DNA of 64,000 bases from Heliocidaris tuberculata (Eukaryota; Echinodermata; Echinoidea; Camarodonta; Echinometridae), in the NCBI GenBank assembly GCA_025618425.1, contig CM046849.1, forward strand, positions 30,252,843-30,316,842, given 5' to 3'. How positions within the stretch are numbered: the stretch's first letter is position 1; each line of letters begins with the position of its first letter. The notes under the pieces are model-generated. The model was given only the letters and a program-made list of their open reading frames with translations, was not told where the DNA came from and did not search any database. Below, in pieces: positions 35,601 through 61,611 of the stretch. Made by a program: the position numbers and the translations under genes.

Positions 35601-37252
35601 TGAAGGACCGGTTCGTTTACTTCGAAAGTTCGTTACTCCGAAGGTTCGTAAGTCCAAAAATGAAGTAGGGTTCATAATTCCGAAAAATGAAATAAGGTTC
35701 GTCAATCCGAAAATGAAAATGGGTTCATAATTCCTGAAATTAAATAGGATTAATAATTCCGAAGGTTCATAATTCCTAAAAAGTAATAGAACCCTAAATA
35801 ATTTTTCTGAATTACGAACCTTCGGAATAATGAACCCTATTTAATTTTCGGAATTATAAACCCTTTTTCATCATTCTCGGAAATACGAACCCTATTTCGT
35901 TTGCGGAATTATGAACTTCCTGGTTTGGAAATTTTGTGTTTCGGAATTATGAATATTTGGGAAAAACGAGTACCCTCTCTGTTCATAGATATTAATACAA
36001 ACATGTCATTTTTCTGTGGTTTAAACGCATAAGGCCGAAGTGATGTGATCTATATGCTTGTAAACATCGGGTCAATGTGTGGGTGTATGTACATGGCCAG
36101 TATAAAACTTTCGATGGTCCTATATTTTGTTGACTTGTTTCTGTAACCATGGTTATTTTATGAGACACGCAAAATCACGGCCCTGTGTGTTAATTATTCG
36201 TGCAATTGTTTTCACCAAAAAAAAAAAATGTGACGGACCAAAGCGATTGAGATGACGCGACCAAAGCAACTGAACAATATTTCGTAAAGAAAGTTCTAAT
36301 AATGAGTTTGTTTTTCTTTGATTTTTACCGTCTTTCTCATATCAATTTGTTGCTCAGATCCAAATTTCTGCGATCTTTGTCACGCCAAGCATACTTCTTC
36401 TGGCAACATGCAGTGAGATGTTCATATGGTAAAACATGGAAATTGAGGACGTTTAGGGACAAGCGTTGGATTAAATTACAAAGTCATAGGGCCACTTGTT
36501 TGACGGAACTCATTTTTATTTCATCTGATAGCGTGAAATAAAGGAGATGAAATATTGTAAGTAATCATTTATCACAATACATCTCAGCAGTAGTAATGAG
36601 GAATTCAAATTCTTTGATAAATGTTCTCACATTATTGTCACTCTTTGTTTTCCTTTACAGAAATCAACAGACAGCGAAGCCACAGAAAAATGGCCTTTCA
36701 GCGGGACCAGGACAAGGAGGGGTTGAAAGCGACAAGGAGACCACGCCCCAGTCTAATTCCTCACAATCTTCTCATTCAGCTGAGTGCAAGGATGAAAACG
36801 AGAGGGCGACATCACAGAGTGGTCAAAATTCCTCGGAGAACAACGCAAGCAGTATCACCAGCGCCAACGGTAACGCTAATGCCAACAACATCAAAGGACG
36901 CGTTACGATAGTAACCAGAGACTCGCAGACGAAATGTAGGCTCCGACGCGGACGCAGCTCAAATAGGCGCCAATTACAGATCACCAAAAATATGTTCGTT
37001 GTTGTCTGCGCGTTCTTTGTGTGCATCGCGCCGTTTACACTGTGTCTTTTCTTCGATGACAGTGACCCGTTCGTACCGTACGCCAGTGCCATCGTTCTCT
37101 GTAATGCCTGCATTAACCCCGTCATTTACGCCACGAAACACCCGGTCTTCAAAGCCGTGATGACGGCCATGGTCAGGTGCAGGTTTAAGGATATTCCAGA
37201 ACCAGTTAGGATGGTACACAGACTTACCATGAATAAAGGAAATTCTCGATAA
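29635..37252 (+). CDS. Class A (rhodopsin-family) G protein-coupled receptor, orphan
   Basis: Two exons, 29635-30422 and 36661-37252, join GG|A in phase 2 across GTAAGA...TTTACAG and give 459 residues. The N terminus has one N-glycosylation site (N18-G-T). TM1 carries GTIGNTLVI, TM2 NLAVADLL, and the start of TM3 a Cys that can pair with the Cys in YSVCGQ. TM3 ends NRF instead of DRY. TM4 has its Trp, TM5 PIPLIIICYSYIKIF, and TM7 NACINPVIY (an intact NPxxY). In TM6 the CWxP motif reads CIAP, so the toggle Trp is Ile. The third intracellular loop is about 110 residues, rich in Ser, Asn and Gln, with the basic cluster CRLRRGRSSNRR before TM6; the intron falls in this loop. It should signal from the plasma membrane through G proteins. 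NR[YF] ends and the overall layout resemble the melatonin/GPR84/moody-like group; the ligand is unknown. Confidence 0.9.
30784..31110. mobile_element. TIR element with GGCAGTTGCACGGTAACGG ends
   Basis: GGTAACGGAAGGACATTCAG on the left and the inverse TGAATGTCCTTCCGTTACC on the right. Arms of about 65 bases extend through CCATAACTACAATTTTT. The flanks CTGTAT and CTGTAC may be a target duplication. It lies in the GPCR intron. Confidence 0.8.
31572..31832. mobile_element. hAT-type MITE, family C, with exact 8-bp TSD
   Basis: Ends are CAGGGGCGGC and GCCGCCCCTG, flanked on both sides by TTGACATA. The interior has G runs, a TC-rich tract and poly-T. It lies in the GPCR intron. Confidence 0.92.
32658..33175. 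mobile_element. GGGGAAGTCCACC-family MITE, full copy
   Basis: Starts AAAGGGGAAGTCCACC and ends GGTGGACTTCCCCTTT. The two halves are long imperfect inverted repeats: CAAACACAAATTGACAACTC on the left against GAGTTGCCAGTTTGTGTTTG on the right. It lies in the GPCR intron and is the best-preserved of three copies. Confidence 0.85.
33583..33662 (+). repeat. (GA)n-rich tract
   Basis: Purine-rich GA array with interspersed GACGAGA units in the GPCR intron. Confidence 0.85.
34290..34475 (+). repeat. GTGAATTTTCACTC repeat, copy 2
   Basis: Contains AGAGTGAATTTTCACTG and two versions of AGTCACGTCAGTGATCACT. It is related to 24860-25000 and looks like two partial units in tandem. Confidence 0.65.
34900..34983 (+). 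repeat. (TTTTG)n pentanucleotide array
   Basis: About 17 nearly perfect TTTTG units in the GPCR intron. Confidence 0.95.
35378..35975. repeat. GGTTCATAATTCCGAA element, copy 1
   Basis: Tandem, slightly varied units of GTTCATAATTCCGAAAATGA and AAGGTTCGTTACTCCG run through the left part. From about 35800 the same motifs appear inverted, as in ATTACGAACCTTCGGAAT. The whole is bounded by ACATGTCGTTTTACC and GGGAAAAACGAGTA. Smaller copies are at 60066-60225 and 62945-63172. Confidence 0.8.
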
Positions 37253-37275
37253 TCATCTTAATCCACCCCGTTAAA

Positions 37276-37750
37276 CCTGGCGTCCACTAGGGCGCGGACA
37301 AGACGCGGAATGCAAAATTAGTAAATCCGCATTCATTCAGCAACCTATCCGCATATTCTTGAAAGTTTCCGTTCACTGTCTTTATCATTCCTAAACACTT
37401 CCCGGCGTTTCCGCACTTTCGGGAGAGGGCAAAATTTCCGCGTCCAAATTTTGGTCTCGACCAAAATTTGGACGCGGAAATGAACTTCCTGACACCTTCG
37501 GCAACTTGTCTGCATTGTCGTGCAGACATCGTCAGGACATCCCGCCTTTCTTTAACACTTTTCGCGACCTTCCCGACTGATTCCTAGGGCACTCCCAGGT
37601 ATGACTGCTGTCACTACGCAGAGATTCGTAGTAACATTCCAAACGTTGATTCGCACACTTTTTCCGCGTCTGGCGCGGAAAGAATGCCGAAATGACATAA
37701 TTTGCTTCCGAAGCCCTTCTTAATCTTGTCGGCGCTCTAGTGGGCGCCAG
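37276..37750. mobile_element. TIR element with CCTGGCGTCCACTAGGGCGC ends
   Basis: The left end CCTGGCGTCCACTAGGGCGC mirrors the right end GCGCTCTAGTGGGCGCCAGG. It begins 24 bases after the GPCR stop codon, so it probably lies in the 3' UTR. An internal palindrome, CCAAATTTTGGTC..GACCAAAATTTGG, is at about 37444-37470. Confidence 0.8.
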
Positions 37751-37781
37751 GCATTATAGGCTAATATCCTTCTCCCTCCCC

Positions 37782-37822
37782 CTCCCCCCCCCCCCCCCCC
37801 CCCCCCTCTCTCTCTCTCTCTC
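37782..37822 (+). repeat. Poly-C and (TC)n tract
   Basis: A run of C followed by TC units. A long G run at 37925-37947 is separated from it by a pyrimidine-rich stretch. Confidence 0.85.
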
Positions 37823-38480
37823 TCCCTTTCTCCATTTCCCTCTATCATTATCTTTCTCAATCACTTTTATCTCTATATCTGTATTCCTTTGTCTCCAGAT
37901 TCCTACGAGCACAATTTTTGCCGGGGGAGGGGGGGGGGGGGGGGGGGTAACGTCTCTTGCGCTTACGTAAACTTAACTCTTATTTGATTTTGCGAGAAAA
38001 ACTGATTTATAGTGACAACTGTAATTTCATTATCAAAATTAAGGTATTTTAAAAATACAAATACACTATCTCAGTGACCGAACATAGCCAAAATGCTGGT
38101 GATTTCAAAACTCTTGGAGGCTGCAGCCCCCCACCCCGCCTCGTGCGCCTGTGTGGATAATATTTATATTATTATTATTATATTCATACTATGAACGTCT
38201 TCATCATGATGATGATCATCATCATTAATCACTTCTCTCTCTGCTCTGCTCCCACTTCCATTCACCAAGTATTATCTATATACATAATTATGCATCTCCC
38301 TTTAAATTCTACACTACTACCATCTTTCTCACTTTTTCTACACTCTTTACAAAGAAGGGGAGGAAGAATAGAGTGATGAAACATTGTGAAAAGAAAGAAG
38401 TAGATAAGGGGAAGTTAGAGAGGTGTCATAAAGAAGTTGAAATAGAACTTAGTAGCAGAAATAATTAAGAGAAGAAGGAG

Positions 38481-38732
<252 letters not shown>

Positions 38733-39321
38733 ATAAAAAAAATTATTAGCGAAGTTAAAAACGAAAATCTGAAGATACAGGAAGAGAGAAGGCGTAGTAC
38801 ATGTCTAATGAAGCAAAATAAATTTAGATATTCAAACACAAATATATATATGTGATTTGTAAGATATAGTTTTTATTGTTTCGAGTAAAACAATGATATC
38901 ATGAACAATCTATATTCTAAATTACTTTGAATTTGTATGTGAAATTACACCCACGTGTTATAGCTCACTCTGTATACACGGTATAGTTTTTTTTAATTTT
39001 TTTTTTATTTAATAGTTTCATTTCTATCATTTATCATAAATAAAAGAAATGAAAAGGATCTGCATTGTTCTGGAAATAATGATGAAAAAAAACCCCTTAA
39101 ATTTCTTTCCATAGTCAATCCTTTGTCCCTATTTTCCATCATATTTCATGTCTTATTTCCCGCCCCTCCCCCAAATAAATTCAGTCTTCTGTTTGTTCTT
39201 CTGCAAGACCGGGAGAGCCAGGTTACGATAATTTTTCATAAGTCTGATAGTGCTTTAAATTTAAAGCAATTAATATATTCGAAGCTTGGAGGCACAGAGC
39301 CGTCTGCAGATCTCCATCTGT

Positions 39322-39326
<5 letters not shown>

Positions 39327-39358
<32 letters not shown>

Positions 39359-39397
39359 AAGAGAGAGAGATAGAGAGAGAGAAAGAGAGAGAGAGAT

Positions 39398-39436
<39 letters not shown>
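39327..39436 (+). repeat. (GA)n array
   Basis: Long GA array with GATA and GAAA interruptions in intergenic DNA between the GPCR and subtilase genes. Confidence 0.95.
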
Positions 39437-39440
<4 letters not shown>

Positions 39441-39554
39441 TAGCAAGAGATAAATATTGTGAACAAAATTTAAGAAATTTAATTTCTTATCTTAACAAAA
39501 TCTTTAAATGTGCCTCAGTACAAGTACTCATTATGTACAGTGAACTAGGTATTT

Positions 39555-40440
39555 AAATCCATCAATCCATTTATCAATCCATTTATCAATCCATCATCCA
39601 TCAATCCATTCATCAATAAAACCATCCATTTATCAGTCAATCCATCAACCAATCCATTCATCAATCAATTCATCAATCCCTCCATTCATCTGTCAATAAA
39701 TCAATCCGTCCATCCATCCATTAATCAATCCATCCATCCATCCATGCATTCATCTATTAATCCATTCATCTATCAATCCATCCATCAATAAATTCATTTA
39801 TTAATCCATCCACCAATCCATCCATCCATCAATCAATTCATCCACCCATCCATCAAAACAATCCATCCAACTATCAATAAATTAATTTGTTAATCCATCC
39901 ACCAATCCATCCATGCATTAATCAATTCATCAACCCATCCATCAATCAGTCCATTCATCCATCCTTCCATCCATCCATCCATCCATCCATCAATTAATCA
40001 ATCCATCCATTCATCTATTAATCCATCCATCTATCAAAACAACCCATCCAACCATCCATAAATTAATTGATTAATCCATCCACCAATCCATCCATCCAAT
40101 CCATCCAATCCATCCATCCATTAATCAATTCATCTACCCATCCATCAATCAATCCATTAATGAATGAATCAATCAATCAATTCATCGATCCATCCATCCA
40201 TCAATTAATCAATCTATTGATCCATCCATCCATCAATTAATCAATCCATCCATCCATCCATCCATCCATCAATTAATCAATCCATCCATCCAACCATCAA
40301 TCAATAAATTCATATATCCATCAATCAATTCATCCACCCATCCATCAATCAATCACTTTATCCTTCATTCAACCTAGCATCAAACAAACACTCCATCCAT
40401 CAATCCCTGAATCAGTCAATCCATCAATTAACAATCTACA
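39555..40440 (+). repeat. Long (TCCA/TCAA)n degenerate array
   Basis: Nearly 900 bases made of ATCCATCC, ATCAATCC and ATTCATC units with higher-order repetition, such as AATCCATCCACCAATCCATC. It ends about 10 bases from the stop codon of the subtilase gene, on its 3' side. Confidence 0.92.
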
Positions 40441-40452
40441 CCTACATCTTTA

Positions 40453-53813
<13,361 letters not shown>

Positions 53814-55410
53814 CTGTATTGAATAAAAGTATGGAGATAGAAGATGGTTATCTTGCAATTCTCTAATATACTTTTAATTAATTGGACTATTACTTCTATC
53901 ACATTTTCGAAAAGAAAATGAGCCTCCAAGTGGCTTACTCGGGCAAGCCATGTTGAAAGGCGTTACACGATCTTTTTGGAAGTTATTGTCGGACAATTTT
54001 GACAAGGTCCCTCAGGATTGCAATATTTAACAAAAATGTTGGTCATTTTTGTTCCAGGTAATAATGCGTACAGAATATCCAGATTCCCTCAAAGCCCTGC
54101 TTCCAAAGTTTTAAGATTATCGAGGATACAATATATATTTATTCATTTATTCTGTGTTCTACAAGGCGATATCTGCATAAAAAACTGCTTTACAAGAAAG
54201 CCCTGTATTACATGATGATAAAATTACAATGAAATGAAAATACAATGTGAAATCATTGTCAAATACCAAGAATACAAAACCACAGCAGTATTATCATGAT
54301 TAATATTGCTCTGTTTAAAAACAAAAAACAAATATCGGGGATTTTGAAAAAAAAAGAAAAGACAATCAGTAATTTTTAGCACGATTCAATCAGTTTATTT
54401 ACACTGGTCAACACCGAATCTGCTGCATGATAAACCAACTTTTCAACTTTGAGCAAGCTCTCTTGAAATACAGGTCCATTCAGTTCACTTTAGTTCAGTT
54501 TTATTTTCATTTCCAACAGAACAGTGATTTTGACAAGAAATCAAATATAAAATTCAATATTCAATAATATAATACATTTTACATGGTTTAAAGTGATAAA
54601 ATCCATTAGCAGAAGGTGACTGCCAACACCTAAAATAATATAAGTGTCTTTTTTTAACGAGGGTTGCCTGAAATTCTTCCAGTGCAAGTCTTTTTACCCC
54701 AGCATTGCCAGGTACCCATTTATACACCTGGGTCGAGAGGAACAAATATGGGTAAAACACCTTGTCCAAGGATGTAAGCATCGAGTTAGGATAAAACCAA
54801 GGACCTCTCGTATATGAGAATCAAAAGCCTTCACCAATATTCCACAGTGCCCCCACGTTGGTGAATGGATAGAGTTTCGAAAAACTATAGCATAGAATAT
54901 GCTAATCAGGTAGTTTTTGTTGATGTTGTTGTTGTTGTTGTTGTTGAGAAAATCACTTAACCCATAGCATGTTCAGAGTTTTCTTTTAAATAAAGTCCAA
55001 ACTAATCAGCTTACCCTCCTAAAATTGGCACCAATTATTCTTATTTTCCACTCTTATATAGTTTGAAAAAATTAAGAAGTATATCACATGAACCAGTGTG
55101 AATAAAAAATTTGGAAAAAAAATTAACAAAACCCCGCCAATTTGCACAAAATAGTGATATCTTACCCCGCGTTGCCAATTTAGAGAGTTTAATGATTGGT
55201 TACCATTAAATCGCTCTTATTCATAAACGGTACAATGTACTGCATTAGAAATAGACTCAAATGTTCAGTGAGTTTTGCTCCTTCTGCTCAATGTACAATG
55301 TGTAATTCCTAGCATTCTGGATCAAAATATAATACAATACTGAATACTGAAAGGAGACACTGTACTGATATGGGTTAATAGACAAAAACGGAGAAGAACG
55401 ACGAACTCAC
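53814..55410 (-). other. Intron between 5' UTR exon and first coding exon of the subtilase gene
   Basis: AT-rich sequence. 54697-54790 contains CCAGGTACCCATTTATACAC and is a fragment related to SINE bodies. No other exon is seen. Confidence 0.5.
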
Positions 55411-55462
55411 CTGATGCTTTCTTCTTGATGCTGTGAGAAAGAAGACTCGGAGAAAGATTGAG
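55411..55462 (-). other. Predicted 5' UTR exon of the subtilase gene
   Basis: On the minus strand, AAGAAGAAAGCATCAG is followed by the donor GTGAGTTCG at 55410. The exon would join the acceptor at 53814. Its start is estimated from the TATA-like box just upstream, so the 5' limit is approximate. Confidence 0.5.
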
Positions 55463-55483
55463 GGAGAGCCAAGCAGGGCCTTG

Positions 55484-55495
55484 TATTTATCTATA
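55484..55495 (-). promoter_or_regulatory. TATA-like core promoter box of the subtilase gene
   Basis: Minus strand reads TATAGATAAATA, about 25-30 bases upstream of the estimated start of the 5' UTR exon. No other core element was assigned. Confidence 0.45.
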
Positions 55496-55499
55496 TTTT

Positions 55500-57133
55500 T
55501 TTTAAATGACAGATGATTGTCATTATTCCATACGTATAGCAAACATCTTTATCACTCCTTTGGACTCGTGACGTGTGCAAACGTGGCCAAGCAAATATGA
55601 CTTTAAACATATTTATCATATGAAATATTAATTATATTAACTGATAGGCCTACTGATGAAAAAAGGGAGGAAGTCATGAAGCCATTTCGTCATGTTGAAT
55701 ATAGGACTTGTGTCTCAAGAATTCTCCAAGAACTGACCAAATTCGTGCAAACGGGTCGAATGTTGTGTAATTCAAATATAGAAGACTAACAGAAATTCTA
55801 ACATACAACATTTTTGTTTGGTAGTATTGTCGAGTCGCTTCGACAATACGTTTATTTATGTAGTGTAAACAATGTTTGCCACGTCACACGGAGTTTCATT
55901 CAAAATTGTACTGTGGAGATTCAATTTAGCGTTTCTAGCAACTTGAGGGATTTTTCACAAGTTAACAGTCTAAAGTATTTAAAGTTTTTCTGGTCATTTC
56001 AGGGCTTAACTTTTTCTCTAGCGATCAGTTGATTCCCAATAATTTGAATGGTTTAAAAGTTTGTTTTTCAATTTCATCTACCTTTCGAAGTAAGTCAAAA
56101 AGCCGCCCAAAGTGTATTTAATAATAAACTTTCTATGCAACGATTGAACGAACAGCGTGACTCAGAGGACAGGCGTGTAACTAATGCTGAACTTGTTTCG
56201 CTGAAGGAGGAAATATATCTGTATATTGTCCTCCAAAAAACGCCTATCTCCCTGACTGCTTGATACAGCTGTATTCATTTCAGAGAATGGACAAATGCTA
56301 AGTTTATGTAAAGTGTGATGGAGATAACTATTTTGATTTTAATTGTAAGGGTTACAGGACGCTTATAATTTTTGAATTCTTACAACATGAATCTGAAATG
56401 TAGGCCTGTGGCTGAACGATTGTAACCACTGACATCCACAGACACACACAACTTTTATCATGACTTTAGTTATTTGGGGCCATCATAAAAAGACGACATA
56501 AAACCTGGTGCAAAACATATATAACGCCGTGCACTGTGTCGAAAGGCATGGTCTTTACAATTGTCTAGAAATTAATGATACCTTTCATATCATAAGACGA
56601 AATGTTGGTTCATACATGCACGTGTACTCAAAATCTATGAACTTCACCGCCGATTTTGCGATAAGAATAAGAGCAATTACGCTGGGATCTTTTTCTTGGA
56701 TGATAAAACAATAACCTTAATAAAGAAACACGAAATTGCGAAATTGTCTTTATCAACCATCTGTTGTCCTCCCAGTTCTTCGCAATGGAATACAAATTCA
56801 ATTAAGATAATATCACTTAGATAGGATATCGGGAATTGACTGTTGATTGATTGATGAGAATTTGACTAACATCCATTAAGTCAACTCTGGCAAAATGGTT
56901 TCAGATCTATTATCCGACGCCCCTATCTTCCAGTTATTGGTTTAATGGTTCATTGCCAAAAATATAAATCAAACGAAGAGAATCATAGCTGAAAGCATTC
57001 ATTCTACAAGGTAAAACGCATAAAATGATAAAATCATCAAATCAGCATTAACTTCAACTTATAACACACGAAAACATAAACATGCAAACACAGAAAAAAA
57101 CAGAGAAAAACACTGTAACAGTTGTTCAGAGTC
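55500..57133. other. Intergenic between the divergent subtilase genes, nothing recognised
   Basis: Mostly unique, AT-rich sequence with few repeats. Shared upstream control elements for the two genes could lie here, but none can be supported by eye. Confidence 0.45.
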
Positions 57134-57196
57134 ATAAATACGTATTCTTCTTGATGTATCTAATTGGTTTAAGACCAATTCAGTTTGCTTTAATTA
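57134..57196. repeat. Exact 63-bp match to window bases 1-63
   Basis: Identical to the segment left of the N gap. Here the sequence continues (GATTTGAATGCTGC) where the first copy becomes N. Confidence 0.9.
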
Positions 57197-57363
57197 GATT
57201 TGAATGCTGCAAAACTGCAAAAGAACAACTTCAAACAAAAGACTTTGCATGAGATTGACATTGAGTACTGTGAATATCGTATTACGCTGTTAAGGTTTAT
57301 CCTAAGTATAAAAAGATGTCGGTTCATGGTTTAAGATGTTTTTGTTTGTTAAAGAAGCACATC

Positions 57364-57394
<31 letters not shown>

Positions 57395-59410
57395 GGGGAC
57401 TTGATATCAAGTATTTGCATATACATTTTCATCCAAAAATATGAAAGGTATCATTGATCATGACAAGAAAAGCGATTACTTTCGACACAGTGTATGCATT
57501 TTTTTTTCTAAAAGGGCGACTTCTGCGGGTACCCCCCCCCCCCCCTGATATTCGCCATTTCATGTACTCACGAAGGTGGCTCGAATAAATTCATTTCCTG
57601 ATCACTTTTTAAAGCGACGTTACCTTTTCAAAAGGTTAGTCAGGTCAGTCGCTTACCTGAACTTTCATGGGAAAAGCAATGAGAGAACAACAGGTGTGTG
57701 ATAAGGAAAATCTCGCAAATTGCGTGACTGTACTTGCTCTAATACCTATAGACAGCTCTACATTCTGTAAAGTTAATATTTATCTAGATATTGCGTATAT
57801 CTTTATCCGTTGAAGAGACAAGCTACGAAGCTTGAGTACATATTTTTTGCACAACATTATTGAACTATATATAAATGGTCTTATCTGCTTATTGTAGGTG
57901 CAAAAACAAAAACAATTGAACACGATAAAAACTATTTTCGAAAAATCAACTGAAGGCAATTTCAATAGCCCTGTCTATCACCTTTAGAAATGTGCGAACA
58001 TTACAATGGCGTATTACGTAATCCGAACCTGATTTCTATGGGCAGTACAATAGGCCTTTGAAATTGCCCTTGAGTTTATTTTTCGAAAGTATAGTTTTTA
58101 TCGTGTTATTGACTCTCTTGATCATTCATATTGACAAAGGACCCCTCACAAGAAAAGCCTCTGACTGAAGAGGGTGATCCAGCCCATGTGTGGAGAATGA
58201 ATAAATAAAAGTAAATAAATAAAATAAATAAAAAAGTACTAACTTCGATGGATTTCAAATTCTTACAGTGAAAAGCTAAGTATAATTTTATGTGAAAATA
58301 TTCCAATCAGTTATTTCACGATCCTTCTTTTTTTCTTCCAAAAGTTGGCAACACGAATCGACGCTGTTTGTTATTTCGCAGTGTAGAGGAGTTTAGGTGT
58401 GTGTGTGTGTGTGTGTGGGTGTGTGTGTGTATGAGGCGAAATAATGTCTGGTTTTAGGGAAGTAAGTGTGGGTGGGAGGGATGGAAGGTGTCTACGCGGG
58501 TTAAGCTGGGAAGTGGCTGTTTCAGAGGGAATGGGTAGGTAAGGGCATATGTGGGTAGGGAGGGGTCCTTGTCGTTTGTTTGTTTGTTTGTTTGTTTTAA
58601 ATAATAGATTCCGTAAAATTATGATTTGTTCACTTTGTTTGGATCACACTAATATGTTTAAATCTTATATGATCATGTATGGAATAATTTCAATTCACTT
58701 ACAACATTGGAAACGAACATTCATTAGTTTGATTTTACATTCCAAAGGAAGAATATTTTACATAATAATTATATAAGTGATGATAAAGTATTTTATTTGT
58801 TCATTTTGTTAAAACATTCAAAGAGAATATGTTGATTGTTTAATTTGTATTTCATGGAATCATTAATAAAGATCATTGAAAAAAAAATTATTCATTTTTG
58901 TTAACTTTTGGGAAGTTAAGAAAGTCAAGTGAACTGTAAACGAATTTCTCTATGAGAAATGAGGAATTTAAAATTGCTTATTCTTTCCAAAGGAACTACC
59001 CTTTGTGTCTTACTGGACGGGTAAAAACAGTGAATGCCTACTGAGGAGAATCCGTGGGTTGTCTGGATATATTAATGTCCGGAGGGTTATTCCGAGACTG
59101 CGGGATACAATTGACAGGATTCGATAAATAATTAGTTTTATTAGGGTGAGAATTATGAAGAATGTTGAAATCTAACTTTATATCAAAAGCAGCTGCTAGA
59201 TAGCGCTCTTCAATCTGTAGGGATGATCTTGTTTGAGCCATGTCGGCTATATACTGCTTGGAAGCAGGGAGGTTTGATCATTAGATCTGAGGTAATGATT
59301 TTTGTTCAAATATTTGTGTGATACTTGTCAAGGCATGCAAAAAGAGAGATGAGATATTGGTTTCGTTGGTCAAATCACGTACCGATAATGGAATAATACT
59401 GCTCTATCGC

Positions 59411-59440
59411 CAGTGGCGTAGCTACATGGGGTACAAGGAT
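59411..59440 (+). mobile_element. hAT-like terminal fragment
   Basis: CAGTGGCGTAGCTACATGGG matches the terminus of the element at 4684-5168. The opposite end is absent. Confidence 0.4.
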
Positions 59441-59591
59441 GCCTCTCTTTTTTTTTTTCTTTTTTTAAATAAATAAAATCAAATAAAATCAAATCTTTCG
59501 GCTTTCTCCCCCCCCTCACTCCCTCTCCTTCTCTCATACACATACATATCCAAAAATATCTCTCTTTCTCTACCTCTTCCTACTCCCCCCC

Positions 59592-59596
<5 letters not shown>

Positions 59597-59638
<42 letters not shown>

Positions 59639-59644
59639 TCTTTC
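59597..59644 (+). repeat. (TC)n microsatellite
   Basis: TC array after a C run. Surrounding sequence from 59440 to 59735 is pyrimidine-rich. Confidence 0.88.
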
Positions 59645-59735
59645 TCTTATGCTCACGCTGCCCCCTCTCTCACACTGTCACCTCTTTCCCTGTTTGTCTC
59701 TTTCTCTTACGCTACCCTCCCCCTATCTCTGATTT

Positions 59736-59900
59736 GAATTGATTTGATTTGATTTTTTCGTCTCAATATAAGCATACATGATACATGCCGATTCAGCGAT
59801 TAAACATAAAATAATGTAATAAATTTGTGTATATATCAAACTAACAAAGACAAATATTAAGGTATTGAGAAGAGGACAAAAAATAATTTACAAAAAACGG
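59736..59900 (-). mobile_element. Probable LINE 3' end
   Basis: On the minus strand, TGCTTATATTGAGACGAAAA is followed by AATCAAATCAAATCAATTC, a typical CR1-type repeated tail. No reverse-transcriptase frame remains. Confidence 0.5.
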
Positions 59901-60065
59901 ATCATTATTGACCTAACATTATACAATGAAACGGAGGGGCATGTTGAAATAGCAATGCTTGTCTGATGCATGAACAAAGTTCATTTCCAAATTTTCAAAA
60001 GTATATAGGACAATAGTACACTGAAATCATACAAACTTCGATAAGTTGAACTATAAACGGTTTCA

Positions 60066-60225
60066 TGTCGTTTTTCCGAAGATTATAATTCAGAAGGTTC
60101 TTTACTCCGGCGGTTCATTATTCCGAAAATGAAATATTGCCTTTTCGGAATTATGAACCCTTTTTAATTTTCGGAATTATGAGCCCCCTGCTATGGGAAA
60201 TTACGAACCTTGGGAGAAATGAGTA
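60066..60225. repeat. GGTTCATAATTCCGAA element, copy 2 (short)
   Basis: Starts ATGTCGTTTTTCCGAAG and ends GGGAGAAATGAGTACC, with inverted TTTTCGGAATTATGAACCC units inside. Confidence 0.75.
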
Positions 60226-60340
60226 CCCCCCCAAAAAAAAAAAAATAAATAATAATAATAATAATAATTAAAAAAAAAAAAAATAAATAAATAAAATAAA
60301 AATGAAAAAAAAAATAAATAAATAAAATGAATTAATAAAT
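60226..60340 (+). repeat. Poly-A and (AAAT)n tract
   Basis: A-rich array with AAAT and AAT units directly after the preceding element. Confidence 0.85.
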
Positions 60341-61416
60341 TGAGAATCCCGTCAGCCTTCTCCAGAGTCTCATTGTTGAGATAGGCAAAAAGGCTAGCAT
60401 TTACTTTTACATGCTTCTCCCGAAAGGGGGAGGGGGGCGGCTTGGTAGCCCCCTCCTGGATCCGCATAGACCTACGCTTATATTTAGCACCAGTCGGCGT
60501 GGCTACAATGAATTTGTTATCACGTTTATACGAATTCTTTCTTGCTCTCGTCTGCTTCTTGATTTCCCTAAAGCTAATTAATTTTGGCTGAAATTGGCAC
60601 TTAACTCCATTAATGATATTTATTTAAGCGATGTGAAAGCAATATTTGTTCGAAAATTGACACGCAAATGATGCATGTTAGGAGTAATTTGTTTATGCTT
60701 CTTATCTTAATGTATTCATTAATCACCGTCGTTGAAAACGTTTAAGATGGGTTAGATGCTATAGGTTCAAAGTTTGTAACTCTTTTCATCTTTACTTCAT
60801 TGGATCAATACCCGACGCTGTGTAGATCAACCTTCATCTTGGTTTTAGTCTTTATTTAGTCCTCACCGTAGCCAGCAGAAATATCAGGTTGGTTTTCTAT
60901 TTCTTATCGTTTCTTCTCGAAGCTTTTTATATAGTTCTAAATTGCGTTATAAAAAATGAAAGCTATCTGTTAGCTTATTTCATTCTCTCTTAAGGCATGA
61001 ATGCTTTTGCACACTGTTTCCGTCGTAATGTTTGTTTTATGTAATGTATTTTCATCATGTTTATATATTGTTTTTTAAATGAAACTGTGGAAGTAATCTT
61101 TGAAATTTGAACTTTGTAATGGGACAAGCCTGAAAATACGTGATTTTTGTTATTATCATTTAAGTAAAGGAACTTTGCATAAGATTTAGTCAGTCTTGTC
61201 TGACAATAATTATTATTTCGAGCATGTCAAATGAGATCTTGTACTATTCCCTGCGCGGCTCATTAATCTGTATATAATAACGTTTTAATTTGTGTGAATT
61301 CAAAAATTGCAACAGTCCTATTGATGACATTTATTTTAGAGGGAACTGTAAGATAAACAGGCATACCTTCTATTTCTATTTTTTTTTCTTTAAAAACTTA
61401 TTAAATACAGACAATC

Positions 61417-61572
61417 ATGCGAGCATTTGTTCCATTTATCCTGGTGGCAGCAGCCTACGCCGCCGCCCCCGTGCATCGTGTTCGAGAACCCATCCCAAAC
61501 AGCTACATTGTGAAAATACACGTAAGAGAAAAGATTATTACAGAGAGAGGGAGGGAGGGAGAGAGAGGGAGA

Positions 61573-61611
<39 letters not shown>

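Noticed and set aside
36302..36541. 79-residue frame in the GPCR intron
   Set aside because: No flanking splice sites join it in phase to the GPCR exons, and it has no recognised motif.
39555..40440. Possible CRISPR-like or satellite repeat-spacer array
   Set aside because: Units are 4 bases with drifting higher-order pattern, there is no fixed repeat-spacer structure, and the context is an animal genome.
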